NCBI RefSeq assembly: GCF_037975245.1
Contig: NC_092583.1
Location: forward strand, 5,427,264-5,491,263
Reading direction: 5' to 3'
Source: Apostichopus japonicus
Lineage: Eukaryota > Echinodermata > Holothuroidea > Aspidochirotida > Stichopodidae
Length of the DNA: 64,000 bases
Shown here: positions 11,601 through 20,622 of the stretch, piece by piece
How the letters are laid out: each line of letters starts with the position of its first letter
How positions within the stretch are numbered: the stretch's first letter is position 1
Notes under the pieces: model-generated
Told to the model about the DNA's origin: nothing
Database searches by the model: none
Seen by the model: the letters and a program-made list of their open reading frames with translations, nothing else
Position numbers and translations under genes: made by a program

Positions 11601-13858
11601 TACTTTTGACACATTACATTGTCTCTTAATAGCTTACGTTTTATGTTTCTTAGACGTGATTCAGCTAACGGTTTATTGGAAGGCAAGAAATGGTAATCGT
11701 CCTTCCACAGAAGTCCTATCTGGTAGTGACCTTCACTAGTAAGTGAGGCAGTAGATTCTAATATACCTTTGGCTCTCTTGTCTTGGACAGAATCACCTTC
11801 ACCAATACTCGCATCGTCTACAGACCAAGAACTTTTAAGTAAACTTAAGATCTCTCCATTCGAGCAACAAGATATACGATGGATGTTCTTTCTATCGCTA
11901 CGACCACTGAAACCTGTAGGACCCATAACAGACCAACCAAGGGGTGTCTTTACTCCATACGGATCCCCCGTTCCACCACGCCTCTCATCCATAACCCAAA
12001 ATGCTTCGGGAACATCCGCCCCTATTAGTAGCTCAAGGTTGTATCTTGAGATATCCCCCCAGGGAATAAGTTTCAAATGTTGCCACCGGTTGAGGTCTCG
12101 AGCAGAGGGGACACTATCATCACTATTGGGTAGTTTTGGAACAGAAAGAGCAGTTATTGACAAATCATTACTTTCATTCTCCCCTTTAACGGTAATATCA
12201 AATGTTGAACCGATCTTAGGTTCGACTCCGTTAACCGTCGAAGACGTGTAAGACGTCGGTTTTCCCTTAACACCTAACTTCTTCCTTAGGGATTCTGAAC
12301 ACAGAGTAGTGTCTGACCCACTGTCCAAAATAGCCAGGGTATGCACCCGATTACCATTGTTACCGGTCACTGTAACCGGCAGAATTCTCAAGAAAACGTT
12401 ACTACCACAAACAGCAGTGTTTGACATAACAGAGATATTCTCTTGATTGGGTGGAGGATGAAGTAGATCATTGTGTTTGTTAGACTGACAAAACGTGCAA
12501 ACGGTATCCCTTCTACATTTAGCCACCGAATGACCAGGAAATAGACACCTAAAACACAACCTCTTTGTCCTAACAATGTCTAGCCTCTGGTTGTAACTCA
12601 TGTTGCAGAACGACTCACAGTCAAAAATCCTATGATCATCATCACAAGCAAAACACTTAAGAGATCTACCTTTCATAAAATTAGATTTCACGCGAGGTTT
12701 CTCGTCACTCACTACGCTACTCGACTTGCCTATATTCCTACCAAACATGTTAGACGAAATTTCAGCTTGACCTGTCAGATACGATAGAAGGTCATTAAAT
12801 TCTGGTTCTCTACTCTCATGTATCTTTTGGGCGACATTTGCCCACCCAGTTTGAAGATAAACAGGTAACAAACTGTGAATCTTAAGAAGGTTACTTGTTG
12901 AATTTAGGTCATTTACATACCCCATCTGAGTTAAGGTAACGTAACACCTCTGCATTTCGGATATGAGCTTCCACAAGCTTTCTCCGTCATTAGCCTTAAT
13001 CGATTTGCGACTAACCAATTTACTCATCAAAGAATTCAGAATCAGATGCGGTTGACCAAATTGACGTTTCAAAATTGCCTTCGCGCTTTCGTAACCTTCG
13101 TCACCTAGAAGCGCGCAACTTTCGATGCAGAAACGCGCTTTACCTTTACATAGCTGCAGCAAATACTGCAAACGCGCGGCATCACCGCTCAATTTACTTG
13201 CCACGTTAACTTCGAAATTGGTTATGAAGTACCAATAATCTGTGGGGTCTCCATTAAACTCAAATACCTCAGCCTTCGGTAACTCTAATGCCAATTTGAG
13301 TTCGTTAAACCCGAATACATAGTTGGAATCACAACTAGAACTAAACCTACTTGAACTTAAATGTGGAAGACCTTCACCATTCTTCATGTCTACGTTACTA
13401 TTACTACCATCGGTAATATCATTAACTTCCTTAGAGCTAACACAATGACTAACGTTACTATTCTTAGTAAAAATACCGTTATCATCATTGTCGGTTAACC
13501 TCTTTTCCTCGTCGCCTTCGGGAGCTTCTGAGATCCTCTCGGGCCCTTTTCTGCTGAGGTCTACATACCTCTCGACTTCGATCTTTACGGCGATGAACTT
13601 GCTGACTACGTCCGCCATCCATTCTTCTTCCAAAATAAACTTATCTTCTTCCAAAAGCTTTTCAATCACAGCTTGATGGGCCTCTTCTATTGCTTCTAAA
13701 TTTTTATTCGCTTTCTCTAAGAGTTCCTTCACAGAGTCTATTCCTGCGTCCTCTCTAATGAGAGTAGAAATAGAATTAATCGCTCTAGTCAAGGTCCCCT
13801 TCTTATTCCTGCGCCGTATTAACAGCGTCTTCATCGTAAGGGCCTCGTCCGTTGACAT
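8609..13858 (-). CDS. BEL/Pao Gag-Pol polyprotein (intact)
   Basis: One uninterrupted frame of about 1749 codons. I start it at the ATG ending at 13858; a TTG two codons earlier is in frame but less likely. Approximate domains: N-terminal coiled Gag region; zinc-knuckle-type cysteines near residues 400-460 (CFACDDDH, then CFRCLFPGHSVAKC); aspartic protease with DSGSD near 510; reverse transcriptase with YVDD near 917; RNase H with CDASQRG near 1093; integrase zinc finger with HESVGH and CVVC near 1390-1430; integrase catalytic acidic residues in GVDYFGPF (about 1460), FSDNGSNF (about 1522) and GGAWERL (about 1568). The catalytic motifs examined look intact, so it could encode a functional polyprotein. 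Expression should be driven by the right-hand LTR. Confidence 0.95.
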   Translation of the reverse strand: MSTDEALTMKTLLIRRRNKKGTLTRAINSISTLIREDAGIDSVKELLEKANKNLEAIEEAHQAVIEKLLEEDKFILEEEWMADVVSKFIAVKIEVERYVDLSRKGPERISEAPEGDEEKRLTDNDDNGIFTKNSNVSHCVSSKEVNDITDGSNSNVDMKNGEGLPHLSSSRFSSSCDSNYVFGFNELKLALELPKAEVFEFNGDPTDYWYFITNFEVNVASKLSGDAARLQYLLQLCKGKARFCIESCALLGDEGYESAKAILKRQFGQPHLILNSLMSKLVSRKSIKANDGESLWKLISEMQRCYVTLTQMGYVNDLNSTSNLLKIHSLLPVYLQTGWANVAQKIHESREPEFNDLLSYLTGQAEISSNMFGRNIGKSSSVVSDEKPRVKSNFMKGRSLKCFACDDDHRIFDCESFCNMSYNQRLDIVRTKRLCFRCLFPGHSVAKCRRDTVCTFCQSNKHNDLLHPPPNQENISVMSNTAVCGSNVFLRILPVTVTGNNGNRVHTLAILDSGSDTTLCSESLRKKLGVKGKPTSYTSSTVNGVEPKIGSTFDITVKGENESNDLSITALSVPKLPNSDDSVPSARDLNRWQHLKLIPWGDISRYNLELLIGADVPEAFWVMDERRGGTGDPYGVKTPLGWSVMGPTGFSGRSDRKNIHRISCCSNGEILSLLKSSWSVDDASIGEGDSVQDKRAKGILESTASLTSEGHYQIGLLWKDDYHFLPSNKPLAESRLRNIKRKLLRDNVMCQKYTETVEGYIAKGYAERVQGEGKAGNVWYLPHHPVVHKVRVVYDCAAKWRDTSLNSCLLKGPDTINSLVGVLHRFRQQRIALVADVEAMFHQVQVISEDRDVFRFLWWPGGNLESEPLEYRMTVHLFGATSRPACAGYALQRTARDNELHNQDIVGKKAIQFIRNNFYVDDLLASVDDPTVAIEVVERLRSILSKGGFRLTKWVSNDRAVLQSIPESERAPNLRNSLETLPTERTLGVSWNAENDNFLFNVSLPDKPFTRRGLLSISSSIFDPLGFAAPFVVIARYLLQDICRKGSDWDKPLTDEELVTWKKWLQNVPLLSSIQIPRWLQLDNAQRVQLHVFCDASQRGYAAVTYLRVIGADSEASCSFIQGKAKVSPMKPVSIPRLELMGAVLAVTLYTSIKQEIRFDLDDVIFWTDSMIVLGYIRNEDKRFKTFVANRVSKIQEFSSPNQWRHVGSKENPADDGSRGTYDLGTWLSGPSFLSKKESAWPSLKHDDIDLSGDTEIGKSVFLNVTTLVNDKFSEQLISRFSSWTKLVKVLAWVFRFVNKCRGSLAASGINLSVSEIEASETTIISWVQKSAFKSWQGDQRLFKLKPILLGNVLKAGGRLDNADLGNDVKRPIILPPRGAVVTLIIRYYHESVGHGGLAMTLSAIRQKFWLLNGRTAVKSVVSKCVVCRKILARPSCQIMAALPLERVSSDKPPFSFVGVDYFGPFEAKRGRSTVKRFGCIFTCLSSRAVHLEVCESLDADTFLNAFRRFVARRGQPVKIFSDNGSNFQAGEKELRNAFKAMNKDDVEAFLHSKGCEWHFNPPTASHFGGAWERLIRSVRRILRGVLRQQTVTDEVLTTVLAEVESILNSRPLTDFSSDPKDEEPLTPNHLLLMRHGPDTPVDTGVSYGRKRWLQVQYLASLFWKRWRKEYLPLLQKRHKWNFPKENVVIGDIVLLTDETIPRGKWPLARIITVFKSSDGKVRSVEVKVRNKILKRPMTKLCIVKRMSD

Positions 13859-13881
13859 CTTCAATTATAGATTTTATTTAC
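13859..13881 (-). promoter_or_regulatory. Very short BEL leader without an evident primer-binding site
   Basis: Only 23 nt separate the 5' LTR from the Gag ATG. A usual tRNA 3'-end primer site would start with TGG next to the LTR; this stretch (GTAAATAAAATCTATAATTG then AAG) contains none. The LTR end itself is fixed by the target duplication at the other end. Confidence 0.6.
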
Positions 13882-14473
13882 TGTAAATCAATATAGATTT
13901 CTTTATTCCGTATTCCTGTAATCCAAAGATTATTCAACGCAGAAGAAATGTTGAGTCGATTCGTGGTTTATTAGCTTTGATATCTGGTAACTATCTGGTA
14001 ATCTGTTAATCTGTTAATCTGCTAATCTGTCAATCTGTCAATCTGTCAATCTGTCAATCTAGTAACTAAATAAATAAAAACGAAACATACGTTTGTAATT
14101 AAACAATCAGGAAATCGATTAATGAATAAGTCAATTATTGAAGAATAAATACATAAATCCAAATCATACAGAATAAATAATCATGTATGCAACAAATATA
14201 CAACGTTATATCAATAAAAACACAACTTACATAAAATCTTTGGTTTAACACTGGAAAATACATCTTGCTTCAAAGCGTTCTTGATATCGACTGAACTCAA
14301 ATTACGGTAAATGAACGTAAAGACAGAACCAACGAAAACAACAAATTTCAAACACATACTCACGCACGCACGCACACTCGCACAAACACGCACACGCGCA
14401 GTAGCACTGCAACTTTACATGACGCACACTTCGTAACAATACACAAACAACACATCGTGTGAGCGCGTTTACA
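13882..14473 (-). repeat. BEL/Pao 5' LTR (right copy)
   Basis: 592 bp, nearly identical to 7915-8498. The 8-bp length difference is one extra CAATCTGT unit, and one G/A change was seen beside it. It is followed at 14474 by the target duplication GGCTA. It should contain the element's promoter. Confidence 0.93.
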
Positions 14474-14502
14474 GGCTATATTGTACATTGTAAGTATTAG
14501 CC

Positions 14503-14535
14503 TCCGAAGAAGATCCTGCTAGGATCGAAACGTCA
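14503..14535 (+). ncRNA. Hammerhead-ribozyme-like motif (degenerate)
   Basis: CCGAAGA is followed by a hairpin whose 5-bp arms (GATCC / GGATC) flank TGCTA, then GAAA and CGTC. This order mimics the hammerhead core CUGANGA-stem II-GAAA-stem III-cleavage triplet. The second core base is C instead of U, which usually cripples activity. Such motifs are known in Penelope-like elements. It may be only a relic of one. Confidence 0.35.
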
Positions 14536-14579
14536 GGCAGTAACTTACTTTTACACAATCTTTATTGTACGTAATAATA

Positions 14580-15780
14580 ATAAGCTTTGAAATCAGGAGG
14601 TTTATGATTATTAATAGAACGGTAAACAAAAGTTGCAATGTGAACATTAATAATGCCAGGAAATTTAAGGGGATTGAGAGAAGCAATTAGCTTGCTGGTT
14701 TGATCATTGAAGGAAGCTAAAGGAATATGACGTTTCTTGATACATTTTACCAGACCAAATTGTCACGCAACAAAAGAGATGGGGATGCATAAGAGTAACA
14801 TATATATAAAGAGCAAAAAAACTTGTCTCGTTCACGGTAGTGAATGCTTCAAAAATTAGTGAGAATCCCAACACCTTGGCGATTCTTGATAGAGATTGAA
14901 TTAATGTGATTATTCCAAGTCAAGTCAGAGTCAATAGTAATTAACTCTTAGAAACGTTATATAAATGTAATCCTTTAAGATATTTTTCATCCATAGATAT
15001 GTTAAATGTCACATTACTATTACTATTTGGAAAACAATATAACTAGTCTTACTCACATTAAGAGAAAGTATATTGGTAGAAAACCAAGCATATAACTTTG
15101 TAACTTTTGTAACTTAATACATTATGGACGGTGAAGAAAACACCACCAGTAAACAAGATAGTGGTACATTTCTCTGATACCTTATATATACCATTGACAT
15201 AAATGATTAAAGTAACGGCCTTAAAATAGATCCTTGATGTGGAACACCACATACAGTAGTCATCTTCTCGGAATCTACATTGTTGAAAGTTGTGAATTGT
15301 ATTCTGTGCGGAAGATAGATTGAAATCCCATGAAGGCCGAGGCCACTAAAACCATAATGTGAAAGTTTCATGAACTTACTTTGGTGGTCCATCTTTGAAT
15401 GCTTTCGACAAATCTAAAAAGGAACACATAAAATGATCTTCTTATCCATAGCATCGTACAAACCATCCGTTAAAGCCAGCTCAGTTGAATGGCCTGGTCG
15501 GAAACCGTATTGTCCTTTGAACAGAATACTATGCTTTCTAGCAAACCTGTTAATACGGCTATAAACTATTCTTTCAAATATCTTCGAAAAAGCTGATAAG
15601 ACAGAAACTGGTACATAATTGTCACTAGATTCAGGGTCACCTTTTGGATCTCTTCATCATCAATCGCTGCCATTGTAAGGTCGATGGTAAGAGAGTAAAA
15701 ATTTTGAGAATTCTTGCACTGATTTTTTAGATATTCTCCTAACTTCTGCATTCAAATAAACAACTGAGTGTTGTCTTGCC
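14580..15780 (-). mobile_element. Decayed non-LTR retrotransposon RT domain
   Basis: Minus-strand pieces in several frames show RT motifs in the right order from right to left: NYVPVSVLSAFSKIFERIV, then QYGFRPGHSTELAL (about 15448-15560), DLSKAF-like residues, VPHQGSILRPLL (15207-15250), and a post-RT segment reading TIDSDLTWNNHINS (about 14900). Frameshifts and stops make it non-functional. The motif style is that of CR1/Jockey-type LINEs. The BEL element lies directly beyond its 3' side. Confidence 0.75.
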
Positions 15781-15990
15781 GCATAAAATTATGTCCGTTT
15801 TGGCGAATGTTTTAGTCATTATGCCGCAGTAAAGACTGCCGCATATTGAGTAGGATTTACGTTAGACATTATTTGAAAATAATATTTTTTGCTTTCTTGG
15901 TCATTATGTAACTGTAATTGCCGCGTAATGGCTACGATCTATCTTGAAGTCATAATGCGGCAGTAAAAACCGACTGCATAATAAAGACAT
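15781..15990. repeat. Repeats around CATTATGCCGCAGTAAA
   Basis: ATTATGCCGCAGTAAAGACT (about 15817) and CATAATGCGGCAGTAAAAAC (about 15950) are related copies, with similar partial copies at about 15778 and 15919. They may be the ends of a small element. The stretch is non-coding. Confidence 0.4.
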
Positions 15991-18900
15991 GGATGTGCCA
16001 CGCTGGCGGCACTCGGTGGCCCCGCCCAGCACTAAAAATTAACGCCCAGCACTGTCTTAAAAGTCTTGAATCCCGCCCAGCACTATTTTCTTCTAAAATC
16101 CCAACATTCCTAACAATATATTCAACATATTTGGGCCTAGCCTTTGCCAAAATCATACAGTCTAATAATGCATCAGTTACGCATGCGAGAAACATTGGCT
16201 CTCAGTCGGTCCCTTGTAAAATCTCTTTGAAACAAACTAATAACTTTTACCAGGTACGTAATATATTTCACTAAAAAAAAATGTAAATTGTTAGCAAAAC
16301 TAGTGTATGTGCTTAAAAAGCTACACAAGTGCCAGCATTTGGCATCTGAGCACCTTCAAAATTTGAAAAATTTCTCAAAGGGGAGGGGGACGTCCCCTCC
16401 CCTTCCAACGTCAAGGAGCCTTTGTGAGCACTTTTAGGCATACCATCCTTCATGTTACAGACTATTCCTGACAAAAATAATACGCAGGAAGGGGGCAAGG
16501 GTACCTTGCATATGGAACCCTGTGACTCGAATCAGAAAGTGTGTTACTGTGCACTGATAATAATTAGATTGAACAGCTGTCTGAAACGGCAAGATACAAC
16601 GTGTCAAACACAAACCTGCACACCGAGTACTTTGAATTGAAAGCCATAATGAAGATGAAAATGCGGCGTTCCATGGCCGTGTTCACCGTCCACCCCACTT
16701 CCGTAAAAGTTGATATGGTGATGTGTAATTAACAGGTGATATCGCGTAAGTGGTACCCGTAACAATCGACAGAGTTCAGTGTGCGATACGTATTGATAAC
16801 TTCACATTGGCCTGTACTTTGAAGCGTATTTTAATTCCCAAAGTAACAACGTTAGGAAATTGTGTCTTTGACCGCAAAGGCTGAACGGGTAAATTCCAAT
16901 TTTCTGACTTGTTTTATGTCGCATGTCTCGTTAATGCTTCAAGACAATGAATTAACGTTAGGAATAGGTAAAATATAGCCTAACTTAACCAAGTTACTCA
17001 CTACTAGTACTGTACTAGGCCTAGTAGTAGTATATATACTCTACGTCTAGACTAAAGTCTTGGTAGGTGTAGGCTAGGCCAACCGTTAGGCATAGTGTCA
17101 AGGTCAAGTCAGACTTGTTATAGCCAATGAAGTAACAATAAACTTGTGTGAGTTATTAAGATTATCTACTTAGGCCAATGCTAGGCCTTAGTGCTGATAG
17201 TCGACTCATAATCCATGAATCACCAGTTGGAAGTTCAATTAATCGCGCTCAAAACCTAAGTTGCATTACTTGACTACATGCTAGCACTATACACATACTG
17301 TAATCTGCTTTCCTGGTTCACAGTTTATTGGATGTCTGATCGATTGTGTCAATTGCTATGTAGTTTAATTTCAATGTACAAAACATGTGCCTGCTATCGC
17401 GATACAGTAGACTAGAACGTAAAACTCTTGCATACTAATCTTCACACCGCTACAGGTGTTACATGTATTCATTGTTTGCATGTTTGCTTTTATTAGTAAG
17501 TAGGTAGTTGTAGTAGCCTCTTCGATTCATTCGAAACTTTTTGATTTACTATGAAGGCTTTTAAGAATGTTGTAGATTGAAAGTTATTCACAGTTTTTGT
17601 TTAGTAGACGTTTTAATATAATTTAGACATCACACGTTAAGACACGAAAGAAGAGAAAAAAAGATAGCGCACCATGAAGAAAGATTTGTTTTTACTGTAT
17701 TTCTGCAATGTAATAATGACAGTGATGACCTCATAACTGTAACCGAGTAATCGCAGTAATCCCAAGAAGAGCTATGCAATCAGTCGACTACAAAAGAAGG
17801 AGTGACTATCAGCACTACTAGGCCTAACACATTTTGTTAATTATAGAGCCCATCTTAAGTGTAGACCTTTGCTGCTTATTAATTGTAGCCCTCAGCTTCA
17901 ATTGTAGGAATTGCTAAATTTTGTCACATGATTATGTGCCTTCTGATTTGGCTCGCGGATGAATTTATATAGCAGTAAAGTTTGCATGCTCCAATTACAT
18001 TAACACACACTCAGGTAGTATGAACATATTCGCACACTTGAACAGATACAACGCAGTCAACTTTACTATTTCATCAAGTAGTAATTTTTTTATCACCCTC
18101 CATTTTCCCTATTTACCTGTGCTTTAAAACGCAATGATGGTTACTTTTGTGTAGCTATTACCTTTCATTCGAAGAATGATTAACTTTTTACGCAGTATGG
18201 GTCAGCCATTCTATTAAGTTGTAATTTTTCCGTAGAACTCACTGTGTTAAACTACTGTAAGTGCACGATAAACAAATACAGTAGTCTTAGAAAATTATAA
18301 TGATTGAATTGGTACCAAAACCATTCTTAGTCCCTTCAAATTTCTTAATACCTTGTAATTACCTTTGTAGTTTATTTGTAAGTGTTTGTACTTTGTTTTA
18401 GTCAAGTTTGGCCAGACGCTCATAAGCTTACCCCCCCCCCTCCCCCAAGAATCAAGCAACATGGCTTTTAACAATACAATGGACACAACCATTTAATAAT
18501 AAGGGTTGATTGATATTACACTTTCTATGGCATTTCCAACTAATCTATAAATAGCCTTGGCCTCATGGAGTGCCAGCCATGGTACAGAGCAAAGAAAGAA
18601 CAGGTGTTGGATAGGCCTTGTGCAAGTACAGTATGATATTGTGTTGCAGATACCTTCTTGCTGTTCTTGCAAGAAAATTTCGGTTGCAAAGTATACTGTA
18701 TCTGTTGTTACGCAAACCACATTTTGCAAGTAATTTGTTCAATTGGGCATTACACTGTTAGGCTTGAAAGTTGTAGAGTTGCACACTTGCAGGTTACCAA
18801 TCTTTTTCATAAATCACTAAAAAACATTGCAGAAAATCAAAGCATGTGCAGATTACAAGAAGTACAGTAATTTTAGTATATAAGTAGTTAATATATATTT

Positions 18901-20425
18901 ATATGCAGCCTTGCCATATATAGTAAATCAGTTTGCAAGTTAATTTACTACAACAAACAGTTGTTTACAGTCTTTTACCACTATGTGATGGAAAGCCATC
19001 ATACAGTAGCCTATTGTATGTACGTATTAAAATTAGGCCAGTATTATAGTATAGGCCGAGTTGGATTTTAGGTTGAATATGAAACAAGTGGGTACCCAGG
19101 GGACCAACCGAATCCAAGGGAGACGGATACCCAGTTCTGTTTTTATGGTCCCATCACTAAATTCCCAACCTGACCTAACCTAAACAACAAAATGACATAG
19201 GCTTATCTTTATAATCACTCTCACTATGGGAAAAAAGAATTCACGCATACGTAATCAACCTTAAATCTAACAATTAAATATCAAACTAAGAAATATGTAA
19301 CCAATATGAGTTCCATAATGTTCATTTCTAATGAGAAATAGGGAAGGATGATTTGGCAAAAATGTATCATCCCTAGGACCACATGCATGATCCTACAGGG
19401 GTAATTATGAGGTTCATAGAACGGTGCCATCTTATAACAGTATTTCAGCACAGACGCTAATTTGAGCGGTAATAATGCATTAGAAGTTGTACAAGGCTAA
19501 ATACATTGCTAACTACTTTACAGTCATATTACGGAAATTTGTCCCTAAATAGTCAGTAGATATTTTCAGATGATTTGATTGGAGCCCTGATAGTCTGCAA
19601 CAAGCTGTCTGCAAATATTTTAGCATCTCTGTACTCATTTGTAAACAAAACTCTTTGGAAGATTCGATCACTGTTACGATACCTACAATCTGTAAACAAC
19701 TGATATTTTGTCACATTTTCGTCACAAAACATGAAATTGATATTGTTAGCAGTCATAATGATTTCTCAAGAACTTGGCCTCAAAAAACGGCATGTGCTAA
19801 TTTCTACGTAGATTGAGTGTGTGTGGGCCGTGCATAGCATAGTATTGTCACCCTAAGGCTATGCAACCATGACAATGAAAGTTTTGGAATATATACGTAC
19901 TATGTGATCTGTGGCTGCGCATGACAAATTTCCAATGCGATTTTATTTACCAACATCCCGTGAATAGGGGGGGGGGATCAGAGTACACATTCGTTCGGAT
20001 CAATGCATAAGTTAACCCCAATGAGAGATGATCATCTGATAACATCAGGGGATCTGATCCGGATATAGTGGAAAAGCACCCTTAATTGTAAGATTTAAAG
20101 ACTTTGAAAAGTCTTTACATTATTATATTATACATTAGTAACATTGATGTGTTTTGTTTATCCCTAGACTGCTAGATAAAGCTGAGGATTGTAAAAGTTC
20201 AATTGTGTGTAATATTTGAGGTATATCTAAGGTTAGACCCATTAAACTTTTCTTAGCATAAACTCTAATATAAGCTTTCTAGCAAGCCATTAGGATTACT
20301 AAAACTAATATCCCACTCATCACCAATCAAGTTATATTTCTATAGAATTTCATATTGTAGTAATCCATGCCATTGCAAGCCTTCACAATTTAACATTATG
20401 CTTATTGTTTGTCTTCATCCTTCAG
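15991..20425. other. Region upstream of DNAJC10; no coding exon recognised
   Basis: CGCCCAGCACT occurs three times at about 16021-16084. A near-perfect GC-rich palindrome centred on GGACGTCCCC lies at 16380-16404. TAGGCCTAG occurs at about 17017, and homopolymer C and G tracts occur near 18431 and 19968. A DNAJC10 promoter and non-coding first exon should lie in or beyond this stretch, but no TATA box, ER-stress element or donor could be assigned confidently. Confidence 0.45.
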
Positions 20426-20622
20426 GCACTATGGGTTCGTACAATCCTTTCCGTCTTATTTTAGTGTCATTGCTGTGTCTGATGATTGCAGTAGTCTTGT
20501 CAACTGTTAATAGTTCTGAAGACTTTTATGAATTACTTGGAATTGAGAGAGATGCAACAACAAAAGATATCAGGAGAGCATTCAAGAAGATAGCATTATC
20601 AGAACATCCAGACAAAAACCCA
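20426..20622 (+). CDS. DNAJC10: DNAJC10 exon 1 (coding): signal peptide and start of J domain
   Basis: An acceptor TTCAG sits at 20421-20425, five bases before the ATG at 20431, implying an upstream non-coding exon. An in-frame ATG at 20398 exists only if that splice is not used. It encodes a hydrophobic leader ([17 protein letters not shown]), then DFYELLG and the HPD motif. It ends phase 0 at CCA|GTGAGT. Confidence 0.93.

Larger units (their letters stand above)
7915..14473 (-). mobile_element. Complete BEL/Pao LTR retrotransposon
   Basis: Full-length element, 6559 bp, read on the minus strand. It has two LTRs, one long intact Gag-Pol ORF, a polypurine tract, and a 5-bp target duplication GGCTA at 7910-7914 and 14474-14478. 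The LTRs begin TGTAAA and end TTTACA. They differ by one extra 8-bp CAATCTGT unit and, in the part I compared closely, one substitution, so the insertion is recent. The Gag-PR-RT-RNaseH-integrase order in one frame and the 5-bp duplication fit BEL/Pao. There is no envelope ORF. Confidence 0.95.

Noticed and set aside
8655-12251. Several plus-strand ORFs of 60-182 codons
   Set aside because: Antisense shadows of the BEL/Pao Gag-Pol frame, without domains of their own.
13859-13864. TTG as start of the BEL polyprotein
   Set aside because: An ATG lies two codons downstream (ending at 13858) and is the likelier start.
15993-16274. 93-codon plus-strand ORF ending near a strong donor CCAG|GTACGT, as a DNAJC10 5' exon
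   Set aside because: The peptide shows no domain, and DNAJC10 has its own start with signal peptide at 20431. It could still be a non-coding 5' exon, but nothing supports this directly.
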